The translations under genes were made by a program, and so were the position numbers. The notes below the pieces were generated by a model, which saw only the letters and a program-made list of their open reading frames with translations, was not told where the DNA came from and searched no databases. From Neocallimastix lanati (nom. inval.) (Eukaryota; Neocallimastigomycota; Neocallimastigomycetes; Neocallimastigales; Neocallimastigaceae), in the NCBI GenBank assembly GCA_016946835.1, contig JACVTC010000008.1:1172501-1190000 (forward strand): 17,500 nt of DNA. The letters run 5' to 3'. Shown piece after piece: positions 1 through 8,594 of the stretch. How positions within the stretch are numbered: the first letter of the stretch is position 1; each line of letters begins with the position of its first letter.

Positions 1-622
1 TTTATTATATAATTTATTAAAAGTTGTATTTATGTTTTTCATTTCTTTTATGGTGTATAAATTTATGTTAATAATCCTTTGTGTAACTTGTATATGTAAC
101 ATATGTTTCACGTGATATATATTCTGATATGCTGGACTTTTATGTGTAATAATTTATAAGCAGTGGGTTTTTAAAATGGTAGTTTAGTAAAAATTTATTA
201 ATAAAATTATAATATTCTTACAATTAAAATAATAATTCTATTTCCTAAAAATTTACAAGAGAGTCCTCTCTTTCTAATATAAATAATTTAATCTATTGAT
301 AAGAAATAGGTAATTTATTAATTATATATTTTAATATATAGAACTATATAAAATTTATATGAATTAAAGTATTATAATTATTATTATTATAATAATACAT
401 ATTGAAATAAAAAATAAAATAAAATAAATTATCAAAAAGATATAAATTTCAATATTTAATTATTATTATTATTAAATATACAAATATGTTACTACACATA
501 TTTGTTTTATATCAATTCTATATAAATTATCATGAATGGACTATCCATTTTTTTTTCTTGTTATTCATAATGCTTAGGTATTATTATATAAAAATAATAA
601 TATATTGGAATCATTATATACG

Positions 623-676
<54 letters not shown>

Positions 677-836
677 ATATATAATAATTTTATATAATTA
701 TATATATTTATTAATAGAATTGAATACTTTTAATTAAATTGTATTTCAACATAAATAACAACAAAATAAAAAAAAATAAATAAATAAATAAATAAAAATT
801 TTTTACTGAAAAAAAGATCAAAAAAAAAAATAAAAG
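1..836. other. A/T-rich intergenic DNA with a 45-base A run
   Basis: No credible gene is visible. The stretch is A/T-rich, with short trinucleotide tracts (TTA/ATT near 378-395 and 460-475), an A run at 629-673 and A-rich (TAAA)n near 775-795. A plus-strand open frame from 486 runs into the A run, where it would encode poly-Lys. Its composition is what A/T-rich noncoding DNA gives, so I do not call it. A small AGAGAG/CTCTCT inverted repeat lies near 260-273. Confidence 0.6.
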
Positions 837-1290
837 TTCAGAGGCAATGAACCTTACCTCCAAGATTATGATATTTCTATTTTAAAAAAAGGAATTTTTA
901 TCCTGGATTAAGGTTAGCTTTGAATTGACGATCGGAAAGAAATAATGGTCTTCTTCTTCCTTCAGAGGCATTGATTGTCCCTGCTAGGCCTGTCCTAACA
1001 ACAACTTCATTTTCGGCATTGACGCTCCTTGGTTAGTTTGCGCTTATACTTTCGTAATAGGAATCCTTGTCGAATACTAAGCCTAAGGCATAATTTATGT
1101 AAAAGAGTACAGCAGATAGCATCAAGAATGTCATTTTTAGAATAATCACCAGAAATGATTTGGTTCTTAAATAAAAAAAAAAACATCTCATTCCCTTTTT
1201 ATAATTTAAATCAATAAGGTCTACATCTCTTCCACCATGAAGGAAGTTATATCATCGGTACCACGTCACATATATATTGACACACTCATT
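837..1290 (-). pseudogene. Decayed minus-strand coding remnant, possibly the 3' end of a third LINE
   Basis: This island is clearly richer in G+C than its flanks and has coding-like minus-strand reading in more than one frame. Frame A starts with ATG at 1132-1134 and reads 33 codons, beginning with a hydrophobic stretch (MTFLMLSAVLFYINYALG). It then meets TAA at 1033-1035 and reads 44 more codons, including RSVNAENEVVVRTG and RRRPLFLSDRQF, to TAA at 898-900. Frame B (1007-1186) is an intact 59-codon frame with a basic C-terminus (LLRKYKRKLTKERQCRK). Just upstream, a CVN...LHGGR reading resembles CDNN...LLGGR in the C-terminal region of LINE 2, and RSVNAENE resembles KSVDVRKD in the LINE 2 tail. 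My inference is a frameshifted LINE 3' fragment in the same orientation as the two larger LINEs. The alternative is a broken small secreted protein, with frame A's hydrophobic start as signal peptide. Confidence 0.4.
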
Positions 1291-1304
1291 ATTTAGAAAA
1301 TTAC

Positions 1305-1601
1305 TTAAATTAAACTAACATAATTTTCACTGATTGATCTAATCACTACATTATTAGTAACGATACTATTATTTTCACTATCACTAATTCTACTCTTATT
1401 AGCAATACTATTTCTATTGTTATTATTATTAATATTATATACTTCATTTCTACAATTAGAATTAGAACTTAATTCTATATTATTCATATTTTTGATCACA
1501 GTATATACATTACTATTGGATTTTAGGCAATAATTGGCAATTATAAAAAAAATTTTTTCATTAAGAATTTCAATTATCCTTAAAAATATTTCATTTGAAA
1601 T
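1305..1601 (-). CDS. Asn-rich open frame, partial or exon, function unknown
   Basis: Ninety-nine consecutive sense codons run from just after a TGA (1602-1604) to a TAA stop (1305-1307). In DNA this rich in A/T, where stop codons are frequent, such a run is unlikely by chance. The first in-frame ATG is at 1485-1487 and would give a 60-residue product. The reading upstream of it (SNEIFLRIIEILNEK, then IANYCLKSNSNVYTVIKN) also looks like protein, so the true start may lie in an earlier exon. An AAG at about 1576-1578 could be a splice acceptor. The later part is Asn/Ser-rich (NINNNNNRNSIANKS). No domain or signal peptide is recognised. It could be a terminal exon, a broken gene, or chance. Confidence 0.3.
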   Translation of the reverse strand: MSNEIFLRIIEILNEKIFFIIANYCLKSNSNVYTVIKNMNNIELSSNSNCRNEVYNINNNNNRNSIANKSRISDSENNSIVTNNVVIRSISENYVSLI

Positions 1602-1604
1602 TCA

Positions 1605-1750
1605 CGGAAAAGATAGCATTTAGAAAAAAAAACAATGTTCCAATCGGGTTGTATATAATGAAAATTTCAAAGATATATATTATTTTTAAAGAATATATTC
1701 TAATTTTTTTTTTTTTAAAAAAAAAAAATAAATATAAAAATAATAACAAA

Positions 1751-1802
<52 letters not shown>

Positions 1803-2089
1803 TAATCCTAAATTGATGTTATATATTAAAATTATTTATTTATTAATTTATTTATTAACTTTATATTAACTTAATTCATTTCTATACAAATGTAACAAAA
1901 ATAAAAAATTTGTTTAAATTTTTATTAATAATAAATTTGTTAAATTTTATTTTAATTTTAAATGTAAAATTATATGTATATATATATTTACAGAGGATAT
2001 AATTTTAAAATTTAATTAATTTTAATTTTAAATATTTAATTATTTAAATAATAATAATAATTATATTAATAATAATAGTAATAAAATAT
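1605..2089. other. A/T-rich spacer with a 45-base A run
   Basis: This separates the Asn-rich frame from the 3' end of the ankyrin gene. It contains an A run at 1754-1798 and otherwise A/T-rich sequence with TTTAATT and ATTATT tracts. On the minus strand it would hold the 3' untranslated region of the ankyrin gene, but I could not pick out a convincing single polyadenylation signal. A plus-strand frame from 1595 ends in poly-Lys and is not called. Confidence 0.5.
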
Positions 2090-3601
2090 CTAAGATTCAA
2101 CTAAAAGATATTGTTTTTCTTTTTCATCCACTTCTGCCATTTTTAATTTAATATCATTTTTATTGGCATAATCAATTAATAATTTAATTATATCTCCATT
2201 ATTATTTTCATCTGCATATTTAATTACGGAGTATCCGTCGTTATTTTCATCATTTATTTTCAAAATGATATCATTTTTATTGGCATAATCAATTAATAAT
2301 TTTATCATTTCAGTATTATTGTTTTCTGAAGCTTTCAAAAGTGCATAATCATTATTTTTATTCTTTTCATTAATTTTTAAACTTGTGTCATTTTTAATGG
2401 CATAATCTATCAAATTTTCAACTATTTCAATATTATCATTTTCAATTGCTTTCAAAAGTGGATTATCTCCTTGTTCATTCTTTATATTTGTTTTCAAAAT
2501 TTTTTCCATTTTATAGGCGTATTCAATTAATAGTTTAACCATTTCCGTATTATTTTTATTAATAAATTTTAATAATAAGTAATCACCATCGTCATTCATT
2601 TCATTCATTTTCAAGTCAATATTATGTTCAATGCCATAATATATTAATGATTTAATAACTTCAAATTGATTACTATTAATAGCATAATCCATTACTAATT
2701 GCTTTATTTTATCATCACTTGCTTCAAAAACACTTAGATATGAATCATTTCTATCGTTATTACTTTCATTATTTATTTTCAAAATGATATCATTAGCATT
2801 AGCATAATTTTCTAATAATTTCATCATTTCTACATTTTTGTTAATAATGACTCTTAAAAATGGATAATTACTTTCATTATTAATGCCATTAAGGTTCAAA
2901 ATAATTTTTTTAGTTTCAGCATATTGAATTAAACATTTAATCATATCAATGTTATTGTGAGTAATCGCCGTTAAAATTGGATAATCACCATGATCATTCT
3001 GTTTATTTATATCAAAAACCATATTATATTGATTAGCATAATCAATGAGTAAATTCACCATATCAATATTATTATTTTCAACTGCCCAAAAGAGTGGAGA
3101 CTTCATATGGTTACCTTCTTCATTCACCTTCAAAATGATATCATGTATTTTAGCCTGATCGATTAATAATTTAACCATGTCAATATTATTGTTAATAACG
3201 GCACTAAGAAGAGAGTAATTCTTTTCATTATTTACTTCATTAAGTTTCAAAGTACTTTCGTTTTTATTGGCATAATCAAATAATAATTTAACCATTTCAA
3301 TATTATTTCCTTGAATGGCACAGAGTAAAGGAGTTTGTCCTTTTTCATTCTTGTCATTAATTTTCAAAACAATATCGTTCTTTTTGGCATAATCAATTAT
3401 TAATTTAACTATCTCTGTTTTATTTACAATTATGGACGCCAAAAGTGGAGAAGTACCTTCGTTGTTCTTTTTATTTATTCTCAGAAAGATATCATTTTCA
3501 TTAGCATAATTCATTAATATTTTAACTAATTCAATTTGACCACTTTTAATTGCACAGAGGAGCGGAAATTCACCATTGTTATTATTTTCATTAATTTTCA
3601 C
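2090..3601 (-). CDS. Ankyrin-repeat protein, main body
   Basis: The frame is 503 codons and ends in TAG. It consists almost wholly of ankyrin-type repeats, about twelve, of unusual length: the period is 39 residues (117 bp) instead of the canonical 33. A typical unit reads GxxPLLxAIxNNNIEMVKLL followed by IDYANKNDIILKIN, matching the ankyrin pattern of a TPLHxAA-like first helix and a VKLLL second helix. Repeats start near residue 10 and stay in register for seven units. An irregular segment of about 55 residues follows (near 280-340, with SVFEASDDKIKQL), then four more units and a short tail. There is no signal peptide or transmembrane segment. Ankyrin arrays are protein-binding scaffolds; the partner is unknown. 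The body has no ATG at its 5' edge: 3599-3601 is GTG, not a plausible eukaryotic start. The real start is the ATG at 3797-3799, cut off by a TAA (see next entry). Confidence 0.85.
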   Translation of the reverse strand: MKINENNNNGEFPLLCAIKSGQIELVKILMNYANENDIFLRINKKNNEGTSPLLASIIVNKTEIVKLIIDYAKKNDIVLKINDKNEKGQTPLLCAIQGNNIEMVKLLFDYANKNESTLKLNEVNNEKNYSLLSAVINNNIDMVKLLIDQAKIHDIILKVNEEGNHMKSPLFWAVENNNIDMVNLLIDYANQYNMVFDINKQNDHGDYPILTAITHNNIDMIKCLIQYAETKKIILNLNGINNESNYPFLRVIINKNVEMMKLLENYANANDIILKINNESNNDRNDSYLSVFEASDDKIKQLVMDYAINSNQFEVIKSLIYYGIEHNIDLKMNEMNDDGDYLLLKFINKNNTEMVKLLIEYAYKMEKILKTNIKNEQGDNPLLKAIENDNIEIVENLIDYAIKNDTSLKINEKNKNNDYALLKASENNNTEMIKLLIDYANKNDIILKINDENNDGYSVIKYADENNNGDIIKLLIDYANKNDIKLKMAEVDEKEKQYLLVES

Positions 3602-3799
3602 AATATTATGATTACAATTTTCATTTATAGTAAGATTATTAGAATGAGATGAAATATTGTCATCATTATCTTGATCACCTCCAATAACATTAGTTAAACT
3701 TTCATTATCTTATTCCGAAGTCGAAAAATATATTTCAAGTTCTCCGTCAGAGGGTAAAACTTCAATTCCGCCTATAATTTCATTAGTAATTTGAGCCAT
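3602..3799 (-). pseudogene. 5' end of the ankyrin gene, interrupted by one in-frame TAA
   Basis: Sixty-six codons lie in the same frame as the ankyrin body, directly upstream. ATG at 3797-3799 opens 29 codons, MAQITNEIIGGIEVLPSDGE then LEIYFSTSE. A TAA follows at 3710-3712. Thirty-six further sense codons (DNESLTNVIGGDQDNDDN then acidic, Ser/Asn-rich sequence) run straight into the first ankyrin repeat. Reading on both sides of the stop is equally protein-like, and no GTAAG- or GTATG-like donor is near that would remove the stop as an intron. The gene is therefore either a recent nonsense pseudogene, the victim of a one-base sequencing error, or read through. A/T-rich sequence and A runs (3830-3872) lie upstream. 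Confidence 0.65.
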
Positions 3800-4070
3800 G
3801 AAAACTAATAAAGGGAAATTAATGAAAATTTAAAATAAAAAAACTATAAAAGAAAAAAAAAAAAAAAAAAAAAGGAAAAAAAATTTTTTTTTATATATAT
3901 TTTTTATACATATATTTTTAGTTCCTTTTTTTATTATTTTTGTTTTATTTTAAATTTTTTTTTTTTTTTAAAAAAAAATAAAAAAAAAAAAAATATTAAA
4001 ATTCAAAATTATTGGTGTAAATTAAATTAAACTATTTAAGTCCAATTTTTTGGAAGTAATGTAGATAGAT
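3800..4070. other. Upstream flank of the ankyrin gene, A and T runs
   Basis: This is low-complexity sequence containing A runs (3849-3872, 3970-3993) and T runs (3958-3969). It would hold the minus-strand promoter and 5' untranslated region of the ankyrin gene. No specific promoter element can be picked out in such A/T-rich DNA. Confidence 0.4.
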
Positions 4071-4280
4071 TAGAAAAGAACTAAATATAAAATAAATTTT
4101 TATTATTATTAGAAAAGAACTAAATATGCAATAAATTTTTATTATTATTAGAAAAGAACTAAATATAAAATAAATTTTTATTATTATTAAAAAAAGAATT
4201 AAATATAAAATAAATTTTTATTATTATTAGAAAAGAACTAAATATACAATAAATTTTTATTATTATTATAGAAGAACTAA
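4071..4280. repeat. 39-bp minisatellite, five copies plus a partial sixth
   Basis: The unit begins TAGAAAAGAACTAAATATAA, continues AATAAATTTTTATTATTAT, and repeats head to tail. Copies start at 4071, 4110, 4149, 4188 and 4228, with a partial copy near 4269. Spacing is 39 bp, with one 40-bp step caused by an extra A in copy 4. Variation is limited to a few bases (GCAATAA and ACAATAA variants), so the array is young or homogenised. Confidence 0.9.
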
Positions 4281-4860
4281 ATAAAATATAAAAATTTCTA
4301 TTTTTATTGTTGCATTTTGTAATGTTTATATTTGTTGTAATTTAACGCCATAAATTTTTAAATATTTATTAGTACAACTATTTATAAATAAATAAATAAA
4401 TAAATAATTTTATTTAATTATTTCTAAAAGAAAGAATCAAAAGAAATGGTAAAAACTATTATATATATATATATTAGTTTATTATTTTATGCTTTTTGAA
4501 AGACTTTGTATATTTGGTAATGTAAAATCAATAATTCTTAAAATAATTTTAATGGTGCATAAAAAAATTTGTATGTATTCATAAACAAAAACAAAAATAG
4601 TGACATAAATACTTTTCATATAATATATATTTTTGTTATTAAAAAAAATAATTAAAGGATAGGACTTTCATCATTAAATAAATCAATAGAAGTTGGCTAT
4701 TATTTTCTATTTATACTAGGATGTATTTTTATTTTACAACAATCTTTATTCATATACTGCTATATCCAATAGATTGATTCCAATTTATATGCAAAATAAA
4801 GAGTTAATTTTATGAATATGTAAAAAGTAAAAAGTGGTTTTAAAAAAAAAAAAAAAAAAA
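4281..4860. other. A/T-rich spacer, no gene seen
   Basis: No open frame with protein-like composition is seen on either strand. It contains (AAAT)n near 4385-4408, (AT)n near 4461-4474 and an A run at 4842-4860 (one G after it). Scattered short GC-bearing bits near 4670-4800 do not give a continuous reading. Confidence 0.5.
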
Positions 4861-5278
4861 AGAAAAATAATACTAATAATACTAATAATTAAATAATTAA
4901 ATAGCAAATACTAAATAAATATTAATTATTAATTATTAATTATTAAACAACTGAATAATAAATTATAAATAACAAATAATTGAATAATAAATAATAAATA
5001 ATAAATAATAAATAATAAATAATAAATAATAAATAATAAATAATAAATAATAAATAATAAATAATAAATAATAAATAATAAATAATAAATAATAAATAAT
5101 AAATAGTAAAATAATAAATAATAATTAATAAATAATAAAATAATAAATAATAAATAATAAAAAATAAATAATAAATAATATATAATAAATAATAAATAAT
5201 TAAATAATTAAATAATTAAATAATTAAATAATTAAAATAATTAAAATAATTAAATAGTTAAATAATTAAAATAATTTG
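4861..5278. repeat. Long A/T microsatellite: AAATAAT heptamers then AATTAAAT octamers
   Basis: From about 4978 to 5165 the sequence is a near-pure heptamer array (AAATAAT). From about 5190 to 5275 it changes to an octamer array (AATTAAAT), with a mixed lead-in at 4861-4977. It abuts the last recognisable bases of LINE 1 and therefore marks where that element is lost. The same heptamer in reverse orientation (ATTATTT) dominates the arrays at 15894-16210 and 17408-17440. Confidence 0.9.
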
Positions 5279-5314
5279 ATTTTCCTGTCATATCTCTATC
5301 CCAGTAAAAGTTTA

Positions 5315-5354
<40 letters not shown>

Positions 5355-5857
5355 AAGGAAATTTATCTATTTTACCAGCTAAAATTTTCACTTTCTTTAT
5401 CCCATGCATGATGTCTACAACGTAATATATCTCTAAAGTTTAAAAACATAAAATAATGCAATTCGAGTTTTTCCATTTTTTTTTTTTAAAGCAACCTTAC
5501 CTGAGCAATCGCACATTTCGCCGAAAAGAGGAAGAATGTTAAGTTCTTTAGAAACACAATAAAAGGGATAAAGGAATGTAAAGCTATTTCCAATTAGAAA
5601 AATCCTTCGATCCGGTATAATCCTGAATTAACTAGTTTCTGTGTACTTCTCATTCTTTCTTTATTTCGATCCAAGTAGAGGTACATAATACGAAGCTTGC
5701 CAATTTACTATTAGCAGAAAATAACATTCTTTTATAAGGGATAGGAATATGAGGATTCTTAAGAAATCCTTTAATGGAATAAAGTGCATTTCTAACTTTA
5801 TTATTCATTCTCTGTATGATGGGTTTCAATTCTAAAACATTTGAAAAACGGTACACC
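5279..5857 (-). pseudogene. LINE 1 C-terminal region, frameshifted and truncated
   Basis: After a frameshift at about 5857 the reading resumes as FSNVLELKPIIQRMNNKVRN, then FLKNPHIPIPYKRML and a stop. It continues out of frame as TQKLVNSGLYRIEGF and, after further shifts, FSAKCAIAQVR. The same order is seen in LINE 2 (LPLKKYD, VLYYAPLFGSNK, CAISQLRC-like). Further on CRHHAWDKESENF (about 5376-5414) parallels the SHYSWTKRIKDF of LINE 2. An A run of 36 bases on the minus strand (5318-5353) follows, then FYWDRDM, parallel to FYWERDVF in LINE 2. The run is therefore internal to the former frame and is not the 3' tail. Confidence 0.65.
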
Positions 5858-6922
5858 TAAGTAAATATAACAATTCGTTTTAGGTAACTCTTGACTTAAA
5901 AGATAAAAGGTAGGATTACTATGATAAAGAAATCTAGAAACTTCCCCTCGTACTACTAGACTGGCACATTTATTGATACCAAATTTTATTTCATTATTTC
6001 TAGCCCATCTACTGGCAAACTTTAACAATTTCTTAAGTTGGGATCTTGTTGGAGCACATAACACAATGTCATCTGCAAAAAGACCTCTACAACAACGTTT
6101 ATCACCAATAGAGATGCCATATTTATTATAATTATTAAAAATGCCATTAATGAACAAGTTTAAATAAAGTAAGGTGAGAGGGGAACAACCTTGACGAAAC
6201 ACCTTTCTTAAATACTAAAAATGAATCTGATAATTGTCCTTCAAACCCTTTTTACACAACCCCTTGGAAGATTAAGTATAAGTTTTCAATAAATTTTATA
6301 GCAGCACCTCTAATGACCAAAGTGATGAATCTTCATTAAAACATTATATATGGGCATTGAGTCATACGCTTTTTTAAGGTCCAAAAAAAAAAAAATGCAT
6401 GGTTAAGTATCCTTATTTTTAAATTTTCGTCTCTAACATAGAATTCTTGATGAAGTGTAAAAGATTAATACATTCTTCTCGATTACGAAATCCATATTAT
6501 TCAGGTCTTATAAATCCTTGATCAATTCCCATATTTAGATATTCTATTAGCTATGATTTTTTGTTATAATTTTTAATCCATTATCAATAAGAGAGATGTC
6601 ATGATAGTTATTACAATCTGATCCATCGCTCTTTTTATGAAATAGAAACTATCAATGTGTTATTCCATGATTTTGAGAAATCACCATTCCAAATACGATT
6701 GATTAAGGCTTTGAGACATTTAAAACCAGATGAAATATTACTATTATTATCATTTGATCCTTCTGAATCATCTTTACAAGGAATCAAAGCTTTGAAGAAT
6801 TCCATTGGAATACCATCAGGACCACAAGCTTTAAAGTTAGGAGTGGAGAAGATTGCTTTGCAAATTTCTTCATCACTAATACCTTGGTTAATATCCCATT
6901 CTTGTTGCCTTGGTCTTCCCAA
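5858..6922 (-). pseudogene. LINE 1 reverse transcriptase domain, broken
   Basis: This domain would copy the element RNA into DNA at the nicked target. Motifs in order are ISDEEICKAI, FKACGPDGIPMEFFKA (KACGPDGIP at 6806-6832), WNNTLIVSI, SDCNNYHDISLIDNGLKII, a FRNREECINLL block, the motif-A-like LDLKKAYDSMP (6354-6382), RQGCSPLTLLYLNLFI (motif B region) and FADDIVLC, the catalytic Asp pair (6058-6079). The thumb-side NCYIYLGVPF closes it. The longest uninterrupted pieces are 6635-6922 and 5801-6202. Between them several stops and frame changes are needed to follow the reading. Catalytic residues are still legible, so decay is moderate. Confidence 0.85.
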
Positions 6923-7202
6923 CTACCTAAAGGCATCAGAATCTTTCCAGAAATCTTTAGAAAGACGATGACCTGAAGAATCCCGACCCTAAGAATTTTA
7001 TAATAAGAATGCCAAGCTTTTAATTTTTCATCTATAGATGAAACAAGTACATTGTTTTTGTTTTTAATTTTTAATAGGAGGAGAGACCATGAAAGATTGA
7101 TTATTTATTTTTGCATTCTTTTTAACCCATTTCCATGCTTTCCTACTATCCTTTTTTAAAGAGCTAACGAACATCCAATTTTAATCCAATATAAATATTT
7201 TT

Positions 7203-7627
7203 TTTTCCTAAATTCGTTACATTTTTTATGAATTGATTCACACAGTCTATTATACGAGTCAACTATTTTTTAGCAAATTCATTGGAATCATTTGCAGGAA
7301 CATAACGCTTAATTTGTTTGTATTTAATATGCTTTACCTTTTGAAGACAATAAATTTTGCGGGGACATTCTAAACATCGTTTTTCTGATTTCTGTTGAAG
7401 ATGTAATCGATAAATCCTTAGCAATGGAATTAGTAGTGTTAATGAATTTTTCAATTATACAATCTATTGAAAGTTCTTCATTTCCAAATTCTTCACTAAG
7501 AACCACAAATTTATTATGATGACAAATTTCTTTCTTACGTTCGAGATATTTATACCTATCCCACCTAACAAGTTTTTATCGGTAACAAAAAATGATTCAT
7601 CTGTGGTAGTTTTCTTGCAATAAACTA
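7203..7627 (-). pseudogene. LINE 1 linker between endonuclease and RT
   Basis: Overlapping broken minus-strand readings (for example SEEFGNEELSIDCIIEKFIN at about 7430-7500 and KQIKRYVPANDSNEFAKK at about 7263-7320) have the hydrophilic Lys/Glu character of the helical linker between endonuclease and RT in LINEs. The frame changes near 7400 and stops follow 7263. No catalytic motif is expected here. Confidence 0.5.
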
Positions 7628-8284
7628 TGAGAGAGGTTTATGATCAGATACAAGAAGGATAATCAACAAAATAAACACTTGATATTTTATCCAGCATACT
7701 TGAATTGACTAACGCATGATCAATATCGGATTGATGAATATCGACCTCTAGTCCATGAAATAGGTGAACCATTAATCGAAAGAATAAACCAATTATCAAG
7801 GTTACTTTTGGTTTTAACTTATCTTATAAATCAGCGGTACTCATGTTAAAAGTCCTCCAAGAAGAATAGATAGATGATTAGTGTGATTCTGAAGCCATGA
7901 GAAAAATTCTGAAAATGCATATCGGACTTGTAATGAGCGTTTCTTAGTGAGAATATAGACATTACCTACAGAACACTTAAAGTGATTCCATTGACTATAA
8001 GTTGTTGAAGAAACGAGATGAGTATAGGAATTATCTTCATGTACTGCTTGGCATGAGACATGATATCCAAGATATAAAACCTATGCAACCTGGAGTATAT
8101 GGATCCATTCTTTTTTTTTCCGGAAATATTTAGAGTTGGGAAGTGTTAACTTTACATGGAATTACTAGCATCATTGGTAACCATTACCTGTTTCCTGAAA
8201 ACATATAAATAATGGTTTAAATATTGTGTTGAAGTACTCAATACTATTTCTTTTCACAAAATTCCATCCATTGGTATTCCAACT
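7628..8284 (-). pseudogene. LINE 1 AP-type endonuclease domain, broken
   Basis: In an intact element this domain nicks target DNA to prime reverse transcription. Visible motifs in order on the minus strand are SWNTNGW (8264-8284), FQETGNGYQ with the catalytic-type Glu (around 8174-8200), GNVYILTKKR further on, ILLGG where families have ILLGDFN (7837-7866), and SDHKPLS (7628-7648), which matches the conserved C-terminal SDHxP block of exonuclease-endonuclease-phosphatase folds. Stops occur right after GNGYQ and repeatedly in the last third. Upstream (about 8290-8345) a reading RSRISHSNIGKF may be the preceding linker, shifted by an expanded A/T run. Confidence 0.75.
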
Positions 8285-8391
8285 AAGACAAAAAAAAAAA
8301 AAGAAAAGAAAACTTTCCTATGTTAGAATGTGAAATACGACTTCGAGAATTAAAAAAAAAAATTAAGATTAGGTATATTGGGGAGCATTGA

Positions 8392-8414
8392 TTATACATG
8401 ATTGCCATGTATAA
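8392..8414. repeat. 9-bp perfect inverted repeat between the two LINEs
   Basis: TTATACATG (8392-8400) and CATGTATAA (8406-8414) are separated by 5 bases. They sit between the A-tail of LINE 2 and the first recognisable bases of LINE 1. The repeat could belong to the 5' leader of LINE 1 or to old target DNA. It is a short hairpin with no assigned function. Confidence 0.5.
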
Positions 8415-8461
8415 CATTTACTAAATTAGTTTTTTTTTTTTTTTTGGACTTAGAAAATAAC

Positions 8462-8467
8462 TTTATT
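8462..8467 (-). promoter_or_regulatory. Polyadenylation signal AATAAA of LINE 2
   Basis: The minus strand reads AATAAA, 16 bases (GTTATTTTCTAAGTCC), then a 16-base A run at 8430-8445. The spacing is as expected for cleavage and polyadenylation of the RNA that was reverse transcribed. This fixes the 3' boundary and orientation of LINE 2. Confidence 0.7.
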
Positions 8468-8594
8468 TTTAATTTATAATAATAATAAAATTACATGATT
8501 TAAAATGAAAAAAAAAAAAAAAAAAAAAAATAAAAATAAAAATATATGAAATGAAAATATTATTATATATTATTATATTATAATTATAAAAGTG

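Larger units (their letters stand above)
5279..8429 (-). mobile_element. LINE 1: degenerate non-LTR retrotransposon with AP-endonuclease and RT
   Basis: This minus-strand element has the domain order of APE-type LINEs: endonuclease, linker, reverse transcriptase, C-terminal region. Its base composition is clearly richer in G+C than the flanks. Both domains are recognisable but carry many stops and frameshifts, so it is dead. The 5' boundary is uncertain: reading is recognisable to about 8345, and the A-tail of LINE 2 begins at 8430. The 3' end is not a proper tail. Reading continues past an internal A run (minus strand, 5318-5353) into FYWDRDM, then is lost in the microsatellite at 5278. Zinc-knuckle and 3' UTR equivalents of LINE 2 are missing, and no target-site duplication was found. 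Confidence 0.85.

Noticed and set aside
486-737. Plus-strand 83-codon frame with poly-Lys
   Set aside because: It depends on a 45-base A run, and its composition (Ile, Tyr, Phe, Lys) is what random A/T-rich DNA gives.
1595-1816. Plus-strand 73-codon frame
   Set aside because: It is built from A runs and Ile/Lys codons, and overlaps the 5' end of the better minus-strand frame.
3602-3799. An intron removing the ankyrin TAA
   Set aside because: No GTAAG- or GTATG-like donor lies upstream of the stop, the available GT...AG pairs tried would shift the frame, and reading is protein-like on both sides.
4861-5278. CRISPR-like or centromeric array
   Set aside because: Simple heptamers and octamers without unique spacers; ordinary microsatellite.
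5318-5353. 3' A-tail of LINE 1
   Set aside because: Homologous reading (FYWDRDM) continues beyond the run, so it is internal.
6657-6971. Plus-strand 104-codon frame
   Set aside because: It is the complement of the LINE 1 RT motif block, which reads as a known family on the minus strand.
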